DNA of 64,000 bases from Variovorax sp. OV329 (GTDB lineage: Bacteria; Pseudomonadota; Gammaproteobacteria; Burkholderiales; Burkholderiaceae_C). The position numbers and the translations under genes are program-made. Under the pieces are notes generated by a model. The model had not been told where the DNA came from. It was given only the letters and a program-made list of their open reading frames with translations, and searched no databases. The stretch lies in NCBI RefSeq assembly GCF_900114785.1, contig NZ_FOUG01000001.1, positions 124,001 to 188,000 on the forward strand, written 5' to 3'. This document shows, piece after piece, positions 15,563 through 24,459 of this stretch (the first letter of the stretch is position 1; each line of letters opens with the position of its first letter).

Positions 15563-16864
15563 TCATCCCATCTTCGTGGGCAACCACAGCGCGATCACGG
15601 GGAAGGCGATCAGGATCACCAGGCGCACGATGTCCGTGAGGATGAAAGGCAGCACGCCCTTGAAGATGGTGGTGAAGCTCACGTCCTTCACCACACTCTT
15701 GATGACGAACACGTTCATGCCCACCGGCGGATGGATCAGGCCCAGTTCCACCGTCATCACGATGATGATGCCGAACCAGATCGGATCGAAGCCCAGGTGC
15801 ACGACCACCGGGAAGATGATGGGCACCGTGAGGATGATCATCGCCATGGCGTCCATCAGGCAGCCCAGCACCAGGTACATGACCATGATGAGCGCCAGCA
15901 CGCCATAGCGGCCGATGCCCAGGCTGGTGAGGAATTCGGTGAGCTTCTGCGGGCTCTGCGTGATGGTGAGGAAGTAGCCGAAGAGCAGCGCGCCGATCAG
16001 CACCGTGAACACCGCCGCCGCCGTACGCGTGGCCGACAGCAGGGCCTGGCGGATCTTGGGTCCGTCGAGCTTGCGCCGCAGCAGGCCCAGGATGAAGGCG
16101 CCGCTGGCGCCCACGCCGCCAGCCTCGGTGGGCGTGAAGAAGCCCCCGTAGAGCCCGCCGATGACGAAGACGAAGAGCACCAGCGGCGCCCACACGTTGC
16201 GCAGGTCGGCGATGCGCTCCTTCCATGGCTTGGCCTCGCCGCCGGGCAGCCAGTCGGGGCGCAGCTTGACGATGAGCATGATGGTCAGCACGTACATGCC
16301 CATGGCCAGCAGGCCCGGCACGATGCCCGCCATGAAGAGCTTGCCGATGTCCTGCTGCGTGAGGATGGCGTACACCGCCAGCACGGTGGAAGGCGGCAGC
16401 ATCGCGCCCAGCGTGCCGCCGGCCGCGATCACGCCGGTGGAGAAGGACTGCGGGTAGTTGAAGCGCCGCATCTCCGGATAGGCCACGGCAGAGAAGGTGG
16501 CGGCCGTTGCCACCGACGAGCCGCAGATGGCCGCGAAGCCGCCGCAGGCCAGCACCGTGGCCACGCCCAGGCCGCCGCGCATGTGGCCGATCATGGAATT
16601 GGCCGCCTTGAAGAGCTCGCGGCTCACGCCCGAGACCGACACCAGCGCGCCCATCAGCATGAACATGGGGATCACGCCGAAGGTGTAGTCGGTGACGGTG
16701 CGCATGGAGGTCTGGCCGACCAGCTTGAGCGCCGGCCCGGGGCCGACGATCCACGCATAGCCGGTGACGCCGACCAGCCCCATCGCCATGCCGACCGGCA
16801 CGCGAAGCAGCATGAGCGCAAAGAGGGCGAAGAAGCCAAGGATGGCAATGGCGTCGGTGCTCAT
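15563..16864 (-). CDS. TRAP transporter large permease (DctM type)
   Basis: 433-residue inner-membrane protein with about 12-13 hydrophobic segments, the catalytic sodium-coupled subunit of a TRAP transporter. Typical features are seen: an opening ILGFFALFALMLLRVPVGMAMG, a conserved ACGGFAAICGSSVATAATF segment (about 120-140), LPPSTVLAVYAI near 170, and the closing HPPVGMNVFVIKSV region. The ATG overlaps the stop of the DctQ gene (ATGA), so the two are co-translated. With the P and Q subunits upstream it makes a complete transporter for an organic acid. Operon partners (IorAB, FcbC-like thioesterase) suggest an aromatic acid as substrate. Confidence 0.94.
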   Translation of the reverse strand: MSTDAIAILGFFALFALMLLRVPVGMAMGLVGVTGYAWIVGPGPALKLVGQTSMRTVTDYTFGVIPMFMLMGALVSVSGVSRELFKAANSMIGHMRGGLGVATVLACGGFAAICGSSVATAATFSAVAYPEMRRFNYPQSFSTGVIAAGGTLGAMLPPSTVLAVYAILTQQDIGKLFMAGIVPGLLAMGMYVLTIMLIVKLRPDWLPGGEAKPWKERIADLRNVWAPLVLFVFVIGGLYGGFFTPTEAGGVGASGAFILGLLRRKLDGPKIRQALLSATRTAAAVFTVLIGALLFGYFLTITQSPQKLTEFLTSLGIGRYGVLALIMVMYLVLGCLMDAMAMIILTVPIIFPVVVHLGFDPIWFGIIIVMTVELGLIHPPVGMNVFVIKSVVKDVSFTTIFKGVLPFILTDIVRLVILIAFPVIALWLPTKMG

Positions 16865-17421
16865 TCGTCCGCCTTCATCTCGGGTCTCTCTTCATGCAGG
16901 TCCTCGGGATGGAACACCAGGCGCCAGGTGCGGATGGCGATGAGCACCACCGCCGACACGTCGCCCAGCCAGGCCACGGCATAGAAGGGCCAGGTGGGAA
17001 TGTTCAGGTCGTAGGTCAGCACGTGGTCGACCCAGGTGGCGCGCACCTTGTCGAACAGCATGATGGTCTGCACCGCCACCACGAAGAGCAGCACCAGCGT
17101 GGCGAACACGTCGATCACGCGCTTCCAGCGCGGGCTGGCCGCGGTCCACACCAGGTCCACCGTGATGTGGCCGCCGCGGTAGCTGGTGGCCGCGATGCCC
17201 CAGAAGATCAGGATGCCCAGCAGCATGCGGCCGAAGTCGTAGGCGTCGGGGATCTGCGTGTTGAAGAACTTGCGCAGCACAACAGCCGCGAAGATGTTCA
17301 GCGCCACGATGCCCACGAACATGGCGGCCAGCCACTCGATCGCATTGATCATGCGATCCATCGGGCTGACGTGCGGCCTGGAATGCGGCGCGGGCGGCGG
17401 TGCGGTGGCGTCGGAAGACAT
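16861..17421 (-). CDS. TRAP transporter small permease (DctQ type)
   Basis: 186-residue inner-membrane protein with four hydrophobic segments (about 32-52, 65-85, 105-125, 145-165), the small permease that supports DctM. Family marks include FFNTQIPDAYDFGRMLLGILIFWGIAATSYRGGHITVDLVW (read in parts) in the middle. It lies 18 bases after the DctP gene and overlaps DctM by 4 bases, consistent with stoichiometric expression. The N-terminal ~25 residues are Ala/Pro-rich and hydrophilic, somewhat longer than usual but otherwise ordinary. Confidence 0.93.
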   Translation of the reverse strand: MSSDATAPPPAPHSRPHVSPMDRMINAIEWLAAMFVGIVALNIFAAVVLRKFFNTQIPDAYDFGRMLLGILIFWGIAATSYRGGHITVDLVWTAASPRWKRVIDVFATLVLLFVVAVQTIMLFDKVRATWVDHVLTYDLNIPTWPFYAVAWLGDVSAVVLIAIRTWRLVFHPEDLHEERPEMKADE

Positions 17422-17439
17422 GCGGCGTGGCGGCGCCGC

Positions 17440-18489
17440 CTACTGCAGCGCGGCGTTGTACTTGACCAGGCTGGCCTTGAGCGAATCCATCACCGCCTTG
17501 GGATCGCCGCCCGCCTTCTTCACCTGCTCGCCCCACTGCGCCTCGCCGGGGGCGGTGGCCTTGCGCCAGGCGTCCAGCTGGTCGGGCGTGAGCTTGTAGA
17601 CCTCGTGGCCCGGCAGCGCGGCGATCTTGGCGCGGCCGGCGAACTCGAAGTCGGCCCAGGGCCCGGCCACCTTCTCGGCCCATTCGCTGGTGCAGTGGTC
17701 GTCGATGACCTTCTTCTGCGACGCCGACAGGGCGTTGTACTTGTCCTTGTTCAGCGCCCACACGAAGGGCGTGACGTACAGCGGCACGTCCATGTGGTAG
17801 TTCACCACCTTGTCGATGCCGAAGAGGCCGATGGAGCCCCAGGGGAAGGTGATCGCATCGGCCACGCCGCGCTCGAGCATGTCGCGCGACTCGGGTGCCG
17901 AGGCCTGCACGTTGGTGCCGCCCAGCGAGGTGACCATCTGCCCAATGGTGCTGGTGGCCGGGCGGATCTTCATGCCCTTGATGTCGGTAGGCAGCGTGAT
18001 CTTCTTGCGTGCATGGAAGGTGCCGGGGTCGTGCACGAAGGCGAAGCAGAACTTCACGTCCTTCATCTCCTTCTCGGCGTACTGGCGGTACCAGGCGTCG
18101 ATGGCGGCCGAGCCGCTCTTGCCGTTGGAGAACAGGAAGGGCAGGGACGCACCCGCCATGATCGGGAAGCGGCCCGGCTGGTAGCCGGGGTTGATGTAGG
18201 CCGCATCGGCGATGCCGTCGCGCGCCATGTCGTAGTGGTCGAAGGCCTTGCCCAGCTGCTCCGACGGGAACAGCGTGGCGGTGATGCTGCCGCCCGAGGC
18301 CTTCTTGATGTCGTCGGCCCAGGCCTGCAGCGAAGGGTTGAGCGGATGCTGGGCCGGCACCCAGCTGGACATCTTCAGCGTGACGGGCTTGTCCTGCGCC
18401 TGTACGCCGGCCGCGGCGCACAGGACGGTGGCCGTCACCAGGGTGGCGCGCATGGCGGCCGTGAAGAGGATGTTCTGCTTGCTCGTCAT
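17440..18489 (-). CDS. TRAP transporter solute-binding protein (DctP type)
   Basis: 349-residue periplasmic binding protein. The start at 18489 has AAGGAGAC 5 bases upstream and gives a good signal peptide (MTSKQN..., cut near residue 31 after VQA). A longer in-frame reading exists but has no ribosome site. The mature part shows DctP features: LKMSSWVPAQHPLNPSLQAWADDIKKASGG at the start (in part), a GMKIRPATSTIGQMVTSLGG ligand-loop with the Arg that binds the carboxylate, and the C-terminal helix ending AVMDSLKASLVKYNAAL. It is the specificity determinant of the transporter encoded with the next two genes. 86 bases separate it from iorB upstream, where a secondary promoter could lie. Confidence 0.94.
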   Translation of the reverse strand: MTSKQNILFTAAMRATLVTATVLCAAAGVQAQDKPVTLKMSSWVPAQHPLNPSLQAWADDIKKASGGSITATLFPSEQLGKAFDHYDMARDGIADAAYINPGYQPGRFPIMAGASLPFLFSNGKSGSAAIDAWYRQYAEKEMKDVKFCFAFVHDPGTFHARKKITLPTDIKGMKIRPATSTIGQMVTSLGGTNVQASAPESRDMLERGVADAITFPWGSIGLFGIDKVVNYHMDVPLYVTPFVWALNKDKYNALSASQKKVIDDHCTSEWAEKVAGPWADFEFAGRAKIAALPGHEVYKLTPDQLDAWRKATAPGEAQWGEQVKKAGGDPKAVMDSLKASLVKYNAALQ

Positions 18490-18575
18490 GCACTGTCTCC
18501 TTGGGTTTTCGTGAAGCCGTTGAATGTCCAGGATTTGGTTATTCTTCATAAGCTGTATCCCGGCTGCATCCGCGT

Positions 18576-20204
18576 TTACCTTGAGTGCGCGTGCGGCTCT
18601 TGCCGTGCCTGCGATGGCGGGCGCTTCATCCAGCGGATGGGCTGGGCCGTCACCGGCCGCGGCGGCGCGCCGTGGCGTACCAGTGCCGCGTCCAGGGCCT
18701 TGCCGCTGTCTTCCTGCAATGCGGCCTCGCGGGCGGCGGCAATCGCTTCCGCGCGCGCCTGCGGCGAACTGCCGGACTTGTGCGCCACCGCCAGGTGCTC
18801 GATCACGTGCAGCAGGTTGCGCTTGCCGTGCTCGTTGGTGCTGCCGTAGCCCTTGATGAGCCGGCCGCACAGCGCGATCTCGTGGCCCAGGCGCCAGCTG
18901 CCTTCCGCCATGCCGGCGATCACCGCGTTCAGCCAGCGCTCGATCAGCGCCTGTTCGTGCGCGAAGCGGCTGCCGCGCTTGCGCAGGCCGCGCATGGACG
19001 CGAGCAGCCGCAGCGACAGCATGCCCAGCACAGAATGGCTGCCCACCTTCAGCGCCAGGGCCCAGGGCTTCTCGCGGCGCGCGTCCCAGGCAGTGAGGCG
19101 TGCCGCCAGCGACGCCGGAAGCAGGGCCGCGAACTCCGGCACCCCGGGCTTGAAGTGCTCATAGACCTTCACGATGTCCGCATCGCCCGCCTTCACTTCG
19201 CTGCGAACGCGGCGGCTGCGGCTGGCGCGGCTCTTCAGGTCGGCCACGCGCACGATGTCGTCGAAGGCCATCCACAGGGCAAGCCAGCGTGCCATCTCGC
19301 GCGTGGTGGAAAAGCCGTGCACGCCGCCCGGGTCCACCTCGCGCTCGGCCTGCAGCACCTGTTCAAGCCGGTCCACGTAGAGCGCCGCGTAGGCCGCGTC
19401 CTGGTAGTCGAGCATGCGCGCATGGCCGAGCGAGAGCAGGTCGTGAACCGCGGGCGGAAAGCGGCTGCGCACCGTGTCGGGCAAGGGCGGCGCCACCGCG
19501 GCTGGCGCGTCGCCGCCGTCGAGCATCTGCCGCAGGCGCATGGCGTGCTCGCGCGGCTGGTGCATCGCGTCGAAGGCCTGGGCGAAGCCGCGCAGGCTGG
19601 CCTGCGTGGCGCGCGAGGGGTTGGCCGGGTCCTCGTGGCCGCGGATGGCGGCCTCGAAATGCTCGCGCGCGAAAGGCAGCACGCCGCTGCAGGCCAGGGC
19701 ACCCAGCATGACCGCGCTGACCACCGTGCCCGACTCTCTCGCCATCGCGCCCATGTCGAAGACCTGGTGCTCGCGGCTGAAGGCACGGATGACGTCCACC
19801 AGGCGCTGCGCGTCGGCGCGGCCGTCGCCCGGCACCATGCGCTCGGCGGTGGTCAGGCTGCGCGCGGACGAAGAGATGACCAGCGTGCGTTCGGGCGAAC
19901 TCATGCCGTTGCCGACCTGGCGCACCGTCTCCAGCAGTTCGGAGGACACGACGGCATCCAGCGCCCCGGGCACGGGGCTCAGGCTGAACACCGGTCTGCG
20001 CCCCTGCAGCGACGTCAAGGCCAGCGGGAAGACCTCGACGTAGTAGGTGGTGGCGCCGGTGCGCTGCGCCACGCCGGGAATGGAGGTGCTCTGCGCCGCA
20101 TGGCCGGCAACGCGCGCCGCCTCGATCAGCCATTCGGTCAGCACGCCGCCGCCTTCGCCCCCCAGGGCGCAGATGAGCAGGGTGATGGGCTGGACCAGGT
20201 TCAT
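18576..20204 (-). CDS. iorB: Indolepyruvate oxidoreductase beta-type subunit with C-terminal DUF6537-like region
   Basis: 542-residue protein. The N-terminal ~200 residues are the pyruvate ferredoxin oxidoreductase gamma-type domain (ICALGGEGGGVLTEWL at 10-25, then GVAQRTGATTYYVE). The remaining ~340 residues form an extra helical region (DUF6537-like) that archaeal IorB, of about 200 residues, lacks. With IorA it would decarboxylate aryl 2-keto acids to acyl-CoA. I chose ATG 20204 because GAGGG lies 4 bases upstream; an alternative ATG at 20219 overlaps the iorA stop (ATGA) and would add MNEGD. Electron acceptor is unclear. It is followed by the TRAP genes in the same direction. Confidence 0.88.
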   Translation of the reverse strand: MNLVQPITLLICALGGEGGGVLTEWLIEAARVAGHAAQSTSIPGVAQRTGATTYYVEVFPLALTSLQGRRPVFSLSPVPGALDAVVSSELLETVRQVGNGMSSPERTLVISSSARSLTTAERMVPGDGRADAQRLVDVIRAFSREHQVFDMGAMARESGTVVSAVMLGALACSGVLPFAREHFEAAIRGHEDPANPSRATQASLRGFAQAFDAMHQPREHAMRLRQMLDGGDAPAAVAPPLPDTVRSRFPPAVHDLLSLGHARMLDYQDAAYAALYVDRLEQVLQAEREVDPGGVHGFSTTREMARWLALWMAFDDIVRVADLKSRASRSRRVRSEVKAGDADIVKVYEHFKPGVPEFAALLPASLAARLTAWDARREKPWALALKVGSHSVLGMLSLRLLASMRGLRKRGSRFAHEQALIERWLNAVIAGMAEGSWRLGHEIALCGRLIKGYGSTNEHGKRNLLHVIEHLAVAHKSGSSPQARAEAIAAAREAALQEDSGKALDAALVRHGAPPRPVTAQPIRWMKRPPSQARQEPHAHSR

Positions 20205-20215
20205 GTCGCCCTCGT

Positions 20216-22375
20216 TCATGCGGTTTGAAGGCTCCGCACCACCGCGCCCCGCAGGCCCTGCCACAGGCGCTCGTGCCAGCGCGGGTTCTGCACGATCTCG
20301 GCGCGGTAGAAGGAGGGGCACAGCGTGGCCGCGTGCGCGTTCGAGCCGCACAGCCCGCAGCCCACGCAGCCGTCGATGACCGTGGCCACCGGGTCGACCT
20401 TGAGCGGATCCGGGTTGTCCTTGACGGTGAGCGTGGGACAGCCCGAGAGCCGGATGCAGGCGTGGTCGCCGTTGCACACGTCCTCGTCCACGCCGTACTT
20501 CACCCGCAGCACCCGCTCGCCACGCTGCAGCAGGCTGGCGATCCAGGGCTTGATGCGGCGCTGGCGCTCCAGCTGGCACTCGCCCTCGGCAATCACAACC
20601 TTCAGGCCGTTGAAGTCGCTGGTGAAGGCCTCGGTGAGCGTGCTGCGCATGGCGGCCACGTCGTAGCTGTGCACCGTGCGCAGCCACTGCACGCCCAGGC
20701 CGCGCAGGGTGCTCTCGATGGTCTTGTTCTTGTCGACCAGGCTCTGCTGCTTGTCGACGGCGGCTTCCTTGATGGCTTCGTCCGGCGTGGAGATGATGTC
20801 CTGCGTGCCGGTGGCCGAGGTGTAGCCGTTCTTGAAGATCAGCAGCACCGCGTCGTCACCGTTGAACAAGGCGCTCTGCACGCCGGTGAGCAGGCCGTTG
20901 TGCCAGAAGCCACCGTCGCCCATCACCGAGAGCACGCGCCGCTGCATCACCGGCGACACGCCGGCGCGGCTGGCCAGGCTCATGCCGTAGCCCAGGATCG
21001 AGTGGCCCATGGAGAAGGGCTCGAAGGTGCCGAAGGCATGGCAGCCGATGTCGGCCGCGATGTGCACCGGGCCGGTGTCCTGCTGCGCCAGCTTCAGTGC
21101 GGAGAACACCGGGCGCTCCGGGCAGCCGATGCAGAAGCCGGGCGGGCGGGTGGGCAGCGGCGTCTCCAGCATCTTCGCCACGGCGGCGCGGCGGTCGCGG
21201 TTGGCGGCGAGCAGGTCGTTCGCGCCCGCGTCGGCGCGCTGCGGCAGGTAGCGGGCGACCCAGCCGCCCAGGCCACCGGCCAGCGCCTCCACGCCCAGCT
21301 CGCCGGCCAGGGGGATGAAGTCCTTGCCGTGCAGCGGCGTCTGGATGTCGCGGCGGCGCAGCAGCGTGGCGATCTCCTGCTCGATGTATTCGGGCTGGCC
21401 TTCCTCCACCACCAGCACGGCGCGCTTGCCAGCGCAGAAGGCGGCAAGCTGCTCCGGCACCAGCGGGCAGGTGACGTTGAGCACCAGCATCGGGATGGCG
21501 CTCTCGCCGAAGGCATCGGCCAGGCCGTGCAGCTGCAGCGCGCGCTGCAGTGCGTTGAAGAGGCCGCCCTGCACCACGATGCCCAGGTCGGCATGCGCGC
21601 CGCTGCCGGGCAGGTCCTCGTTCAATTCGTGCTCGACGATGTAGCGGCGCGCCGCGGGAATGCGCTCCTCGCCCTTGAGCTTCTCCTGCCGGAAAGTCAC
21701 CGGCGGGTGCGCCAGGCGCATGTAGTCGAAGCCCGCGGGCTCGCTCATCAGCGCGCGGGTGGAGATGGCCGGCGCGACGTTGTCGCTGCAGTCGAAGCTG
21801 CCGCGCACGTGGCAGGCGCGGATGCGCAGTTCCATCATGCAGGGCATGTTCGATGCTTCGGAAAGCGCGAAGCCGTGCTCCACCATGCGCACCATCTGCG
21901 CCAGCTCGGGCCGCGGGTCCAGCAGGCACATGCCGGACTTGAGGGCATAGGCGTGGGTGCGCTCCTGGATCACGCTGGCGCCTTCGCCGTAGTCCTCGCC
22001 CACCACGATGAGCACGCCGCCCTTCACGCCGGGCGACGAGAGGTTGGACAGCGCATCGGCCGCCACGTTGGTGCCCACGATGGACTTCCAGGTCACCGCG
22101 CCGCGCAGCGGGTAGTGGATGGAAGCCCCCAGCATCGCGGCCGCCGAGGCTTCGTTCGAACAGGCCTCCACGTGCACGCCCAGCTCGTCCATGTAGGGCT
22201 TGGCCTGCACCATCACGTCCAGCAGGTGCGAGACCGGCGCGCCCTGGTAGCCGCCCACGTAGGCCACGCCCGACTGCAGCAGCCCCTTGGTGATGGCGAG
22301 GATGCCTTCCCCGTGGAAGGTCTGGCCTGCGCCCAGGCGCAGCGCCTCGATTTCCTTGCTGAACGAAACTTCCAA
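20216..22375 (-). CDS. iorA: Indolepyruvate ferredoxin oxidoreductase alpha-type subunit
   Basis: 719-residue thiamine-diphosphate enzyme that oxidatively decarboxylates arylpyruvates (indole-, phenyl-, hydroxyphenylpyruvate) or related 2-keto acids to CoA esters. Order: pyrimidine-binding domain at the N-terminus, middle transketolase-C-like domain, TPP-binding domain with VMGDGGFWHNGLLTG and the paired KNGYTSATG (about 465-510), and a C-terminal iron-sulfur segment with CVGCGLC plus a later Cys and an upstream CNGDHAC...GC set (two [4Fe-4S] sites likely). The start is TTG at 22375, supported by GGGAGA 9 bases upstream; no ATG or GTG competes. iorB overlaps or abuts its stop. It is the first gene of the operon with iorB, the TRAP genes and the thioesterase. 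Confidence 0.9.
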   Translation of the reverse strand: MEVSFSKEIEALRLGAGQTFHGEGILAITKGLLQSGVAYVGGYQGAPVSHLLDVMVQAKPYMDELGVHVEACSNEASAAAMLGASIHYPLRGAVTWKSIVGTNVAADALSNLSSPGVKGGVLIVVGEDYGEGASVIQERTHAYALKSGMCLLDPRPELAQMVRMVEHGFALSEASNMPCMMELRIRACHVRGSFDCSDNVAPAISTRALMSEPAGFDYMRLAHPPVTFRQEKLKGEERIPAARRYIVEHELNEDLPGSGAHADLGIVVQGGLFNALQRALQLHGLADAFGESAIPMLVLNVTCPLVPEQLAAFCAGKRAVLVVEEGQPEYIEQEIATLLRRRDIQTPLHGKDFIPLAGELGVEALAGGLGGWVARYLPQRADAGANDLLAANRDRRAAVAKMLETPLPTRPPGFCIGCPERPVFSALKLAQQDTGPVHIAADIGCHAFGTFEPFSMGHSILGYGMSLASRAGVSPVMQRRVLSVMGDGGFWHNGLLTGVQSALFNGDDAVLLIFKNGYTSATGTQDIISTPDEAIKEAAVDKQQSLVDKNKTIESTLRGLGVQWLRTVHSYDVAAMRSTLTEAFTSDFNGLKVVIAEGECQLERQRRIKPWIASLLQRGERVLRVKYGVDEDVCNGDHACIRLSGCPTLTVKDNPDPLKVDPVATVIDGCVGCGLCGSNAHAATLCPSFYRAEIVQNPRWHERLWQGLRGAVVRSLQTA

Positions 22376-22446
22376 GCTGAGTCTCCCTCAGGGCGGCGCC
22401 CGCCGGCGCGCCCGATCATTCTTCTGGTGTCGTGGGTGGCGGCTGG

Positions 22447-23145
22447 CTACTTTGTGCCGGGCGTGAAGCGTGCGAGGTAGTACGAGAGCACGTCCAGGTC
22501 GGCCGCAGGCACCGGCCGCAGTGCCTCGCTCATCGCCATGCTGTAGCCCGGGCGCTTGCCGTTCTTGAACTCGTGCAGCGTGGCGTTGAGGTATTCCTCG
22601 CGCTGCTGCGCGATGCGCGGCACCTGCTGGCCACCGGAGAAATCGTCGCCGTGGCAGAACACGCACTTGTGCTCGGTGGCCAGCGCCTTGCCGCGCGTCA
22701 TGCGTGCCGCGTCCACCGGCCCGGCCGGCGGCGGCGCCGCCACCGCCGGCAGGGTGCCGATGAATTCGGAGAAGCCGCGCATGTCGTCGTCGGTCATGGT
22801 CTTGGCGACCGCCGTCATCGCCTCGTTCGAGCGCCGCCCTTCGCGGAACAGGAAGAGCTGCGTGATCGCATAGAAGGAAGGCTGCCCCGCCAGCGAAGGC
22901 GTGCCCGGCATCTCGCTGCGTCCGTTGGCGCCGTGGCACGCTGCGCACAGCGCCGCGAAGCGCTGTCCGTAGTTCTGCGCCGGTGCCGCCGCCGGCTTGG
23001 CCGCAGCCGCAGAAGGTTTGGCGGTGCTGCCCGCGTCCTTCTTCTGTTGCTGCTGCTGTGCCCAGGCCGCTCCAGGCGCGCCCGCCGCGAGGACTGCGCT
23101 CGCCGAGAGAAAGATGCTGATGGCGAGGCGCCGTCCCTTCTTCAT
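22447..23145 (-). CDS. Periplasmic dihaem cytochrome c
   Basis: 232-residue c-type cytochrome. A signal peptide ends near residue 29 (AAWA/QQQ), followed by a Gln/Lys/Ala/Pro linker. Two haem motifs are present, CAACH (67-71) and CVFCH in the second domain, each with downstream Met candidates (MTDDDMRGF; SMAMSEAL) as sixth ligands. The layout is that of the cytochrome c4/c553-like dihaem proteins that take electrons from periplasmic quinoprotein dehydrogenases. The ATG overlaps the stop of the PQQ-dehydrogenase gene by one base (TGATG), so the two products are made together. It should carry electrons from that enzyme to the terminal oxidase. Confidence 0.92.
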   Translation of the reverse strand: MKKGRRLAISIFLSASAVLAAGAPGAAWAQQQQQKKDAGSTAKPSAAAAKPAAAPAQNYGQRFAALCAACHGANGRSEMPGTPSLAGQPSFYAITQLFLFREGRRSNEAMTAVAKTMTDDDMRGFSEFIGTLPAVAAPPPAGPVDAARMTRGKALATEHKCVFCHGDDFSGGQQVPRIAQQREEYLNATLHEFKNGKRPGYSMAMSEALRPVPAADLDVLSYYLARFTPGTK

Positions 23146-24362
23146 CACTTGCCGCTGTAGCTGATGCGGTAGATCGCGCCGGCGTGGTCGTCGCTCACCA
23201 GCAGCGAGCCGTCCTTCATCACCATGAAGTCGACCGGGCGGCCCAGGTAGGTGTTGTTCTCCACGAAGCCGGTCATGAAGGGCTCGACCTTCGCGCCGCC
23301 CTTGCCGTCGGGCCAGGCGACCGACACGTCGGCGTACTTCACGGTGCGGTTCCAGGGGCCGTGGCGGGCGATGAACATGGCGCCGCGGTACTTGGCGGGG
23401 AACATCTTGCCGTCGTAGAACTTCAGGCCCAGCGAGCCGGCATGCGGGCCGAGCAGGGCGGCGGGCTTGACGTAGTCGCTGCACTTCTTGGACCAGCCGA
23501 ACTCGGGGTCGGGGATGTTGCCCTGGTGGCAGAAGGGGTAGCCGTAGTGCTGGCCCAGCTTGGCCTTCATGTCCACCATGTTGAGCTCGTCGTTGGGCAG
23601 CTCCTCGCTGAACCAGTCGCGGCCGTTGTCGGTGAACCAGAGGTTGCCGGTCTTCGGGTCGAAGTCGAAGCCCACGGTGTTGCGCACGCCGGCGGCGATG
23701 GTCTCGACATTGCTGCCGTCCAGGTCCATGCGGTAGATCTTGGCGTACTCGCCCGGGTCGCAGATGTTGCAGGGCGCACCAATGGGGAAGTACAGCTTGT
23801 TCTGGTGAATGCGCAGGAACTTCCAGCTGTGGTCCTCGCCGCCGGGCAGCTTGTCGTAGATGACCTTGGGCTCGCCGACGTTGTCCAGCTTGCTGTCGAT
23901 GTTGTCGTAGCGCATGATCTTCGTGTTGGTCGCCACGAAGAGGGTGCCCTTGTCGTAGGCGATGCCTGCGGCCAGCGGCATCTTGTCGATGATGGTCTTG
24001 AGTTCGCGCTTGCCGCCGTTGTTGGTGATCGCGTAGACCTTCTGGCCCACGAACAGCGTGCTCACGAAGATGGTGTCGCCGGCGCCCTGGCGGATCTCGC
24101 GCGCGTCGAGCACGCCGGGCATGAAGGTCTCGACCTTGAAGCCCGGGGGCAGCTTGAACTTGGCGGTGGGCAGCTTGTCGGCCGCGGTGGGAATCGGGAA
24201 GGCCGGCACCGGTGCCATGCGCATGGCGTCCGAGTTGGCCTTGGGCCGGCCCTTGGCCCAGCCCGGCTCGTCTGCCGGCTGCGTCTGCGCCAGCGCACAA
24301 GTGGCAACACCGGCAAGCAGTGTGGCCCGGATCGAAGCGGAAATCCAACGGATGCGTTGCAT
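23145..24362 (-). CDS. PQQ-dependent sugar dehydrogenase-type quinoprotein (sorbosone dehydrogenase family)
   Basis: 405-residue secreted protein with a signal peptide ending near residue 25 (ALA/QTQ). The mature protein is a six-bladed beta-propeller of the glucose/sorbosone dehydrogenase family, recognised by segments such as PPGFKVETFMPGVLDAREI, HSWKFLRIHQNKLYFPIGAPCNICDPG, GVRNTVGFDFDPKTGNLWFTDNGRD (read in parts), and the final LLVSDDHAGAIYRISY. The GVRN and DNGRD elements line the PQQ site in this family. The ATG has AAGGAGA 8 bases upstream. It is translationally coupled to a dihaem cytochrome c, its likely electron acceptor. The substrate, a sugar or alcohol/aldehyde, is open. Confidence 0.9.
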   Translation of the reverse strand: MQRIRWISASIRATLLAGVATCALAQTQPADEPGWAKGRPKANSDAMRMAPVPAFPIPTAADKLPTAKFKLPPGFKVETFMPGVLDAREIRQGAGDTIFVSTLFVGQKVYAITNNGGKRELKTIIDKMPLAAGIAYDKGTLFVATNTKIMRYDNIDSKLDNVGEPKVIYDKLPGGEDHSWKFLRIHQNKLYFPIGAPCNICDPGEYAKIYRMDLDGSNVETIAAGVRNTVGFDFDPKTGNLWFTDNGRDWFSEELPNDELNMVDMKAKLGQHYGYPFCHQGNIPDPEFGWSKKCSDYVKPAALLGPHAGSLGLKFYDGKMFPAKYRGAMFIARHGPWNRTVKYADVSVAWPDGKGGAKVEPFMTGFVENNTYLGRPVDFMVMKDGSLLVSDDHAGAIYRISYSGK

Positions 24363-24428
24363 TGCGAAGTCTCCTTTTCTTGTAGGGCGGGGCTGCCGCC
24401 AGCGCGTGAGTTTGCGTGCGGGTCAACC

Positions 24429-24445
24429 ACACTTCAATACAGTGT
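24429..24445. promoter_or_regulatory. Candidate LysR operator, ACACT-N7-AGTGT
   Basis: A perfect inverted repeat with 5-base arms and a 7-base spacer lies 15 bases before the LysR start and 67 bases before the divergent PQQ-dehydrogenase start. Position in a 97-base divergent promoter is what is expected of a LysR autoregulatory site. Confidence 0.5.
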
Positions 24446-24459
24446 TCGGCCTAAGTAAC

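Noticed and set aside
18576..20687. A longer reading of iorB from about 20687
   Set aside because: The extension covers the end of iorA in another frame and is Arg/Ala-rich noise; the family begins at the LLICALGGEGGG segment.
22447..24432. A single 661-codon minus-strand frame joining dehydrogenase and cytochrome
   Set aside because: The first half is an out-of-frame reading of the dehydrogenase; only the last 232 codons, from ATG 23145, are real. Not a fusion protein.
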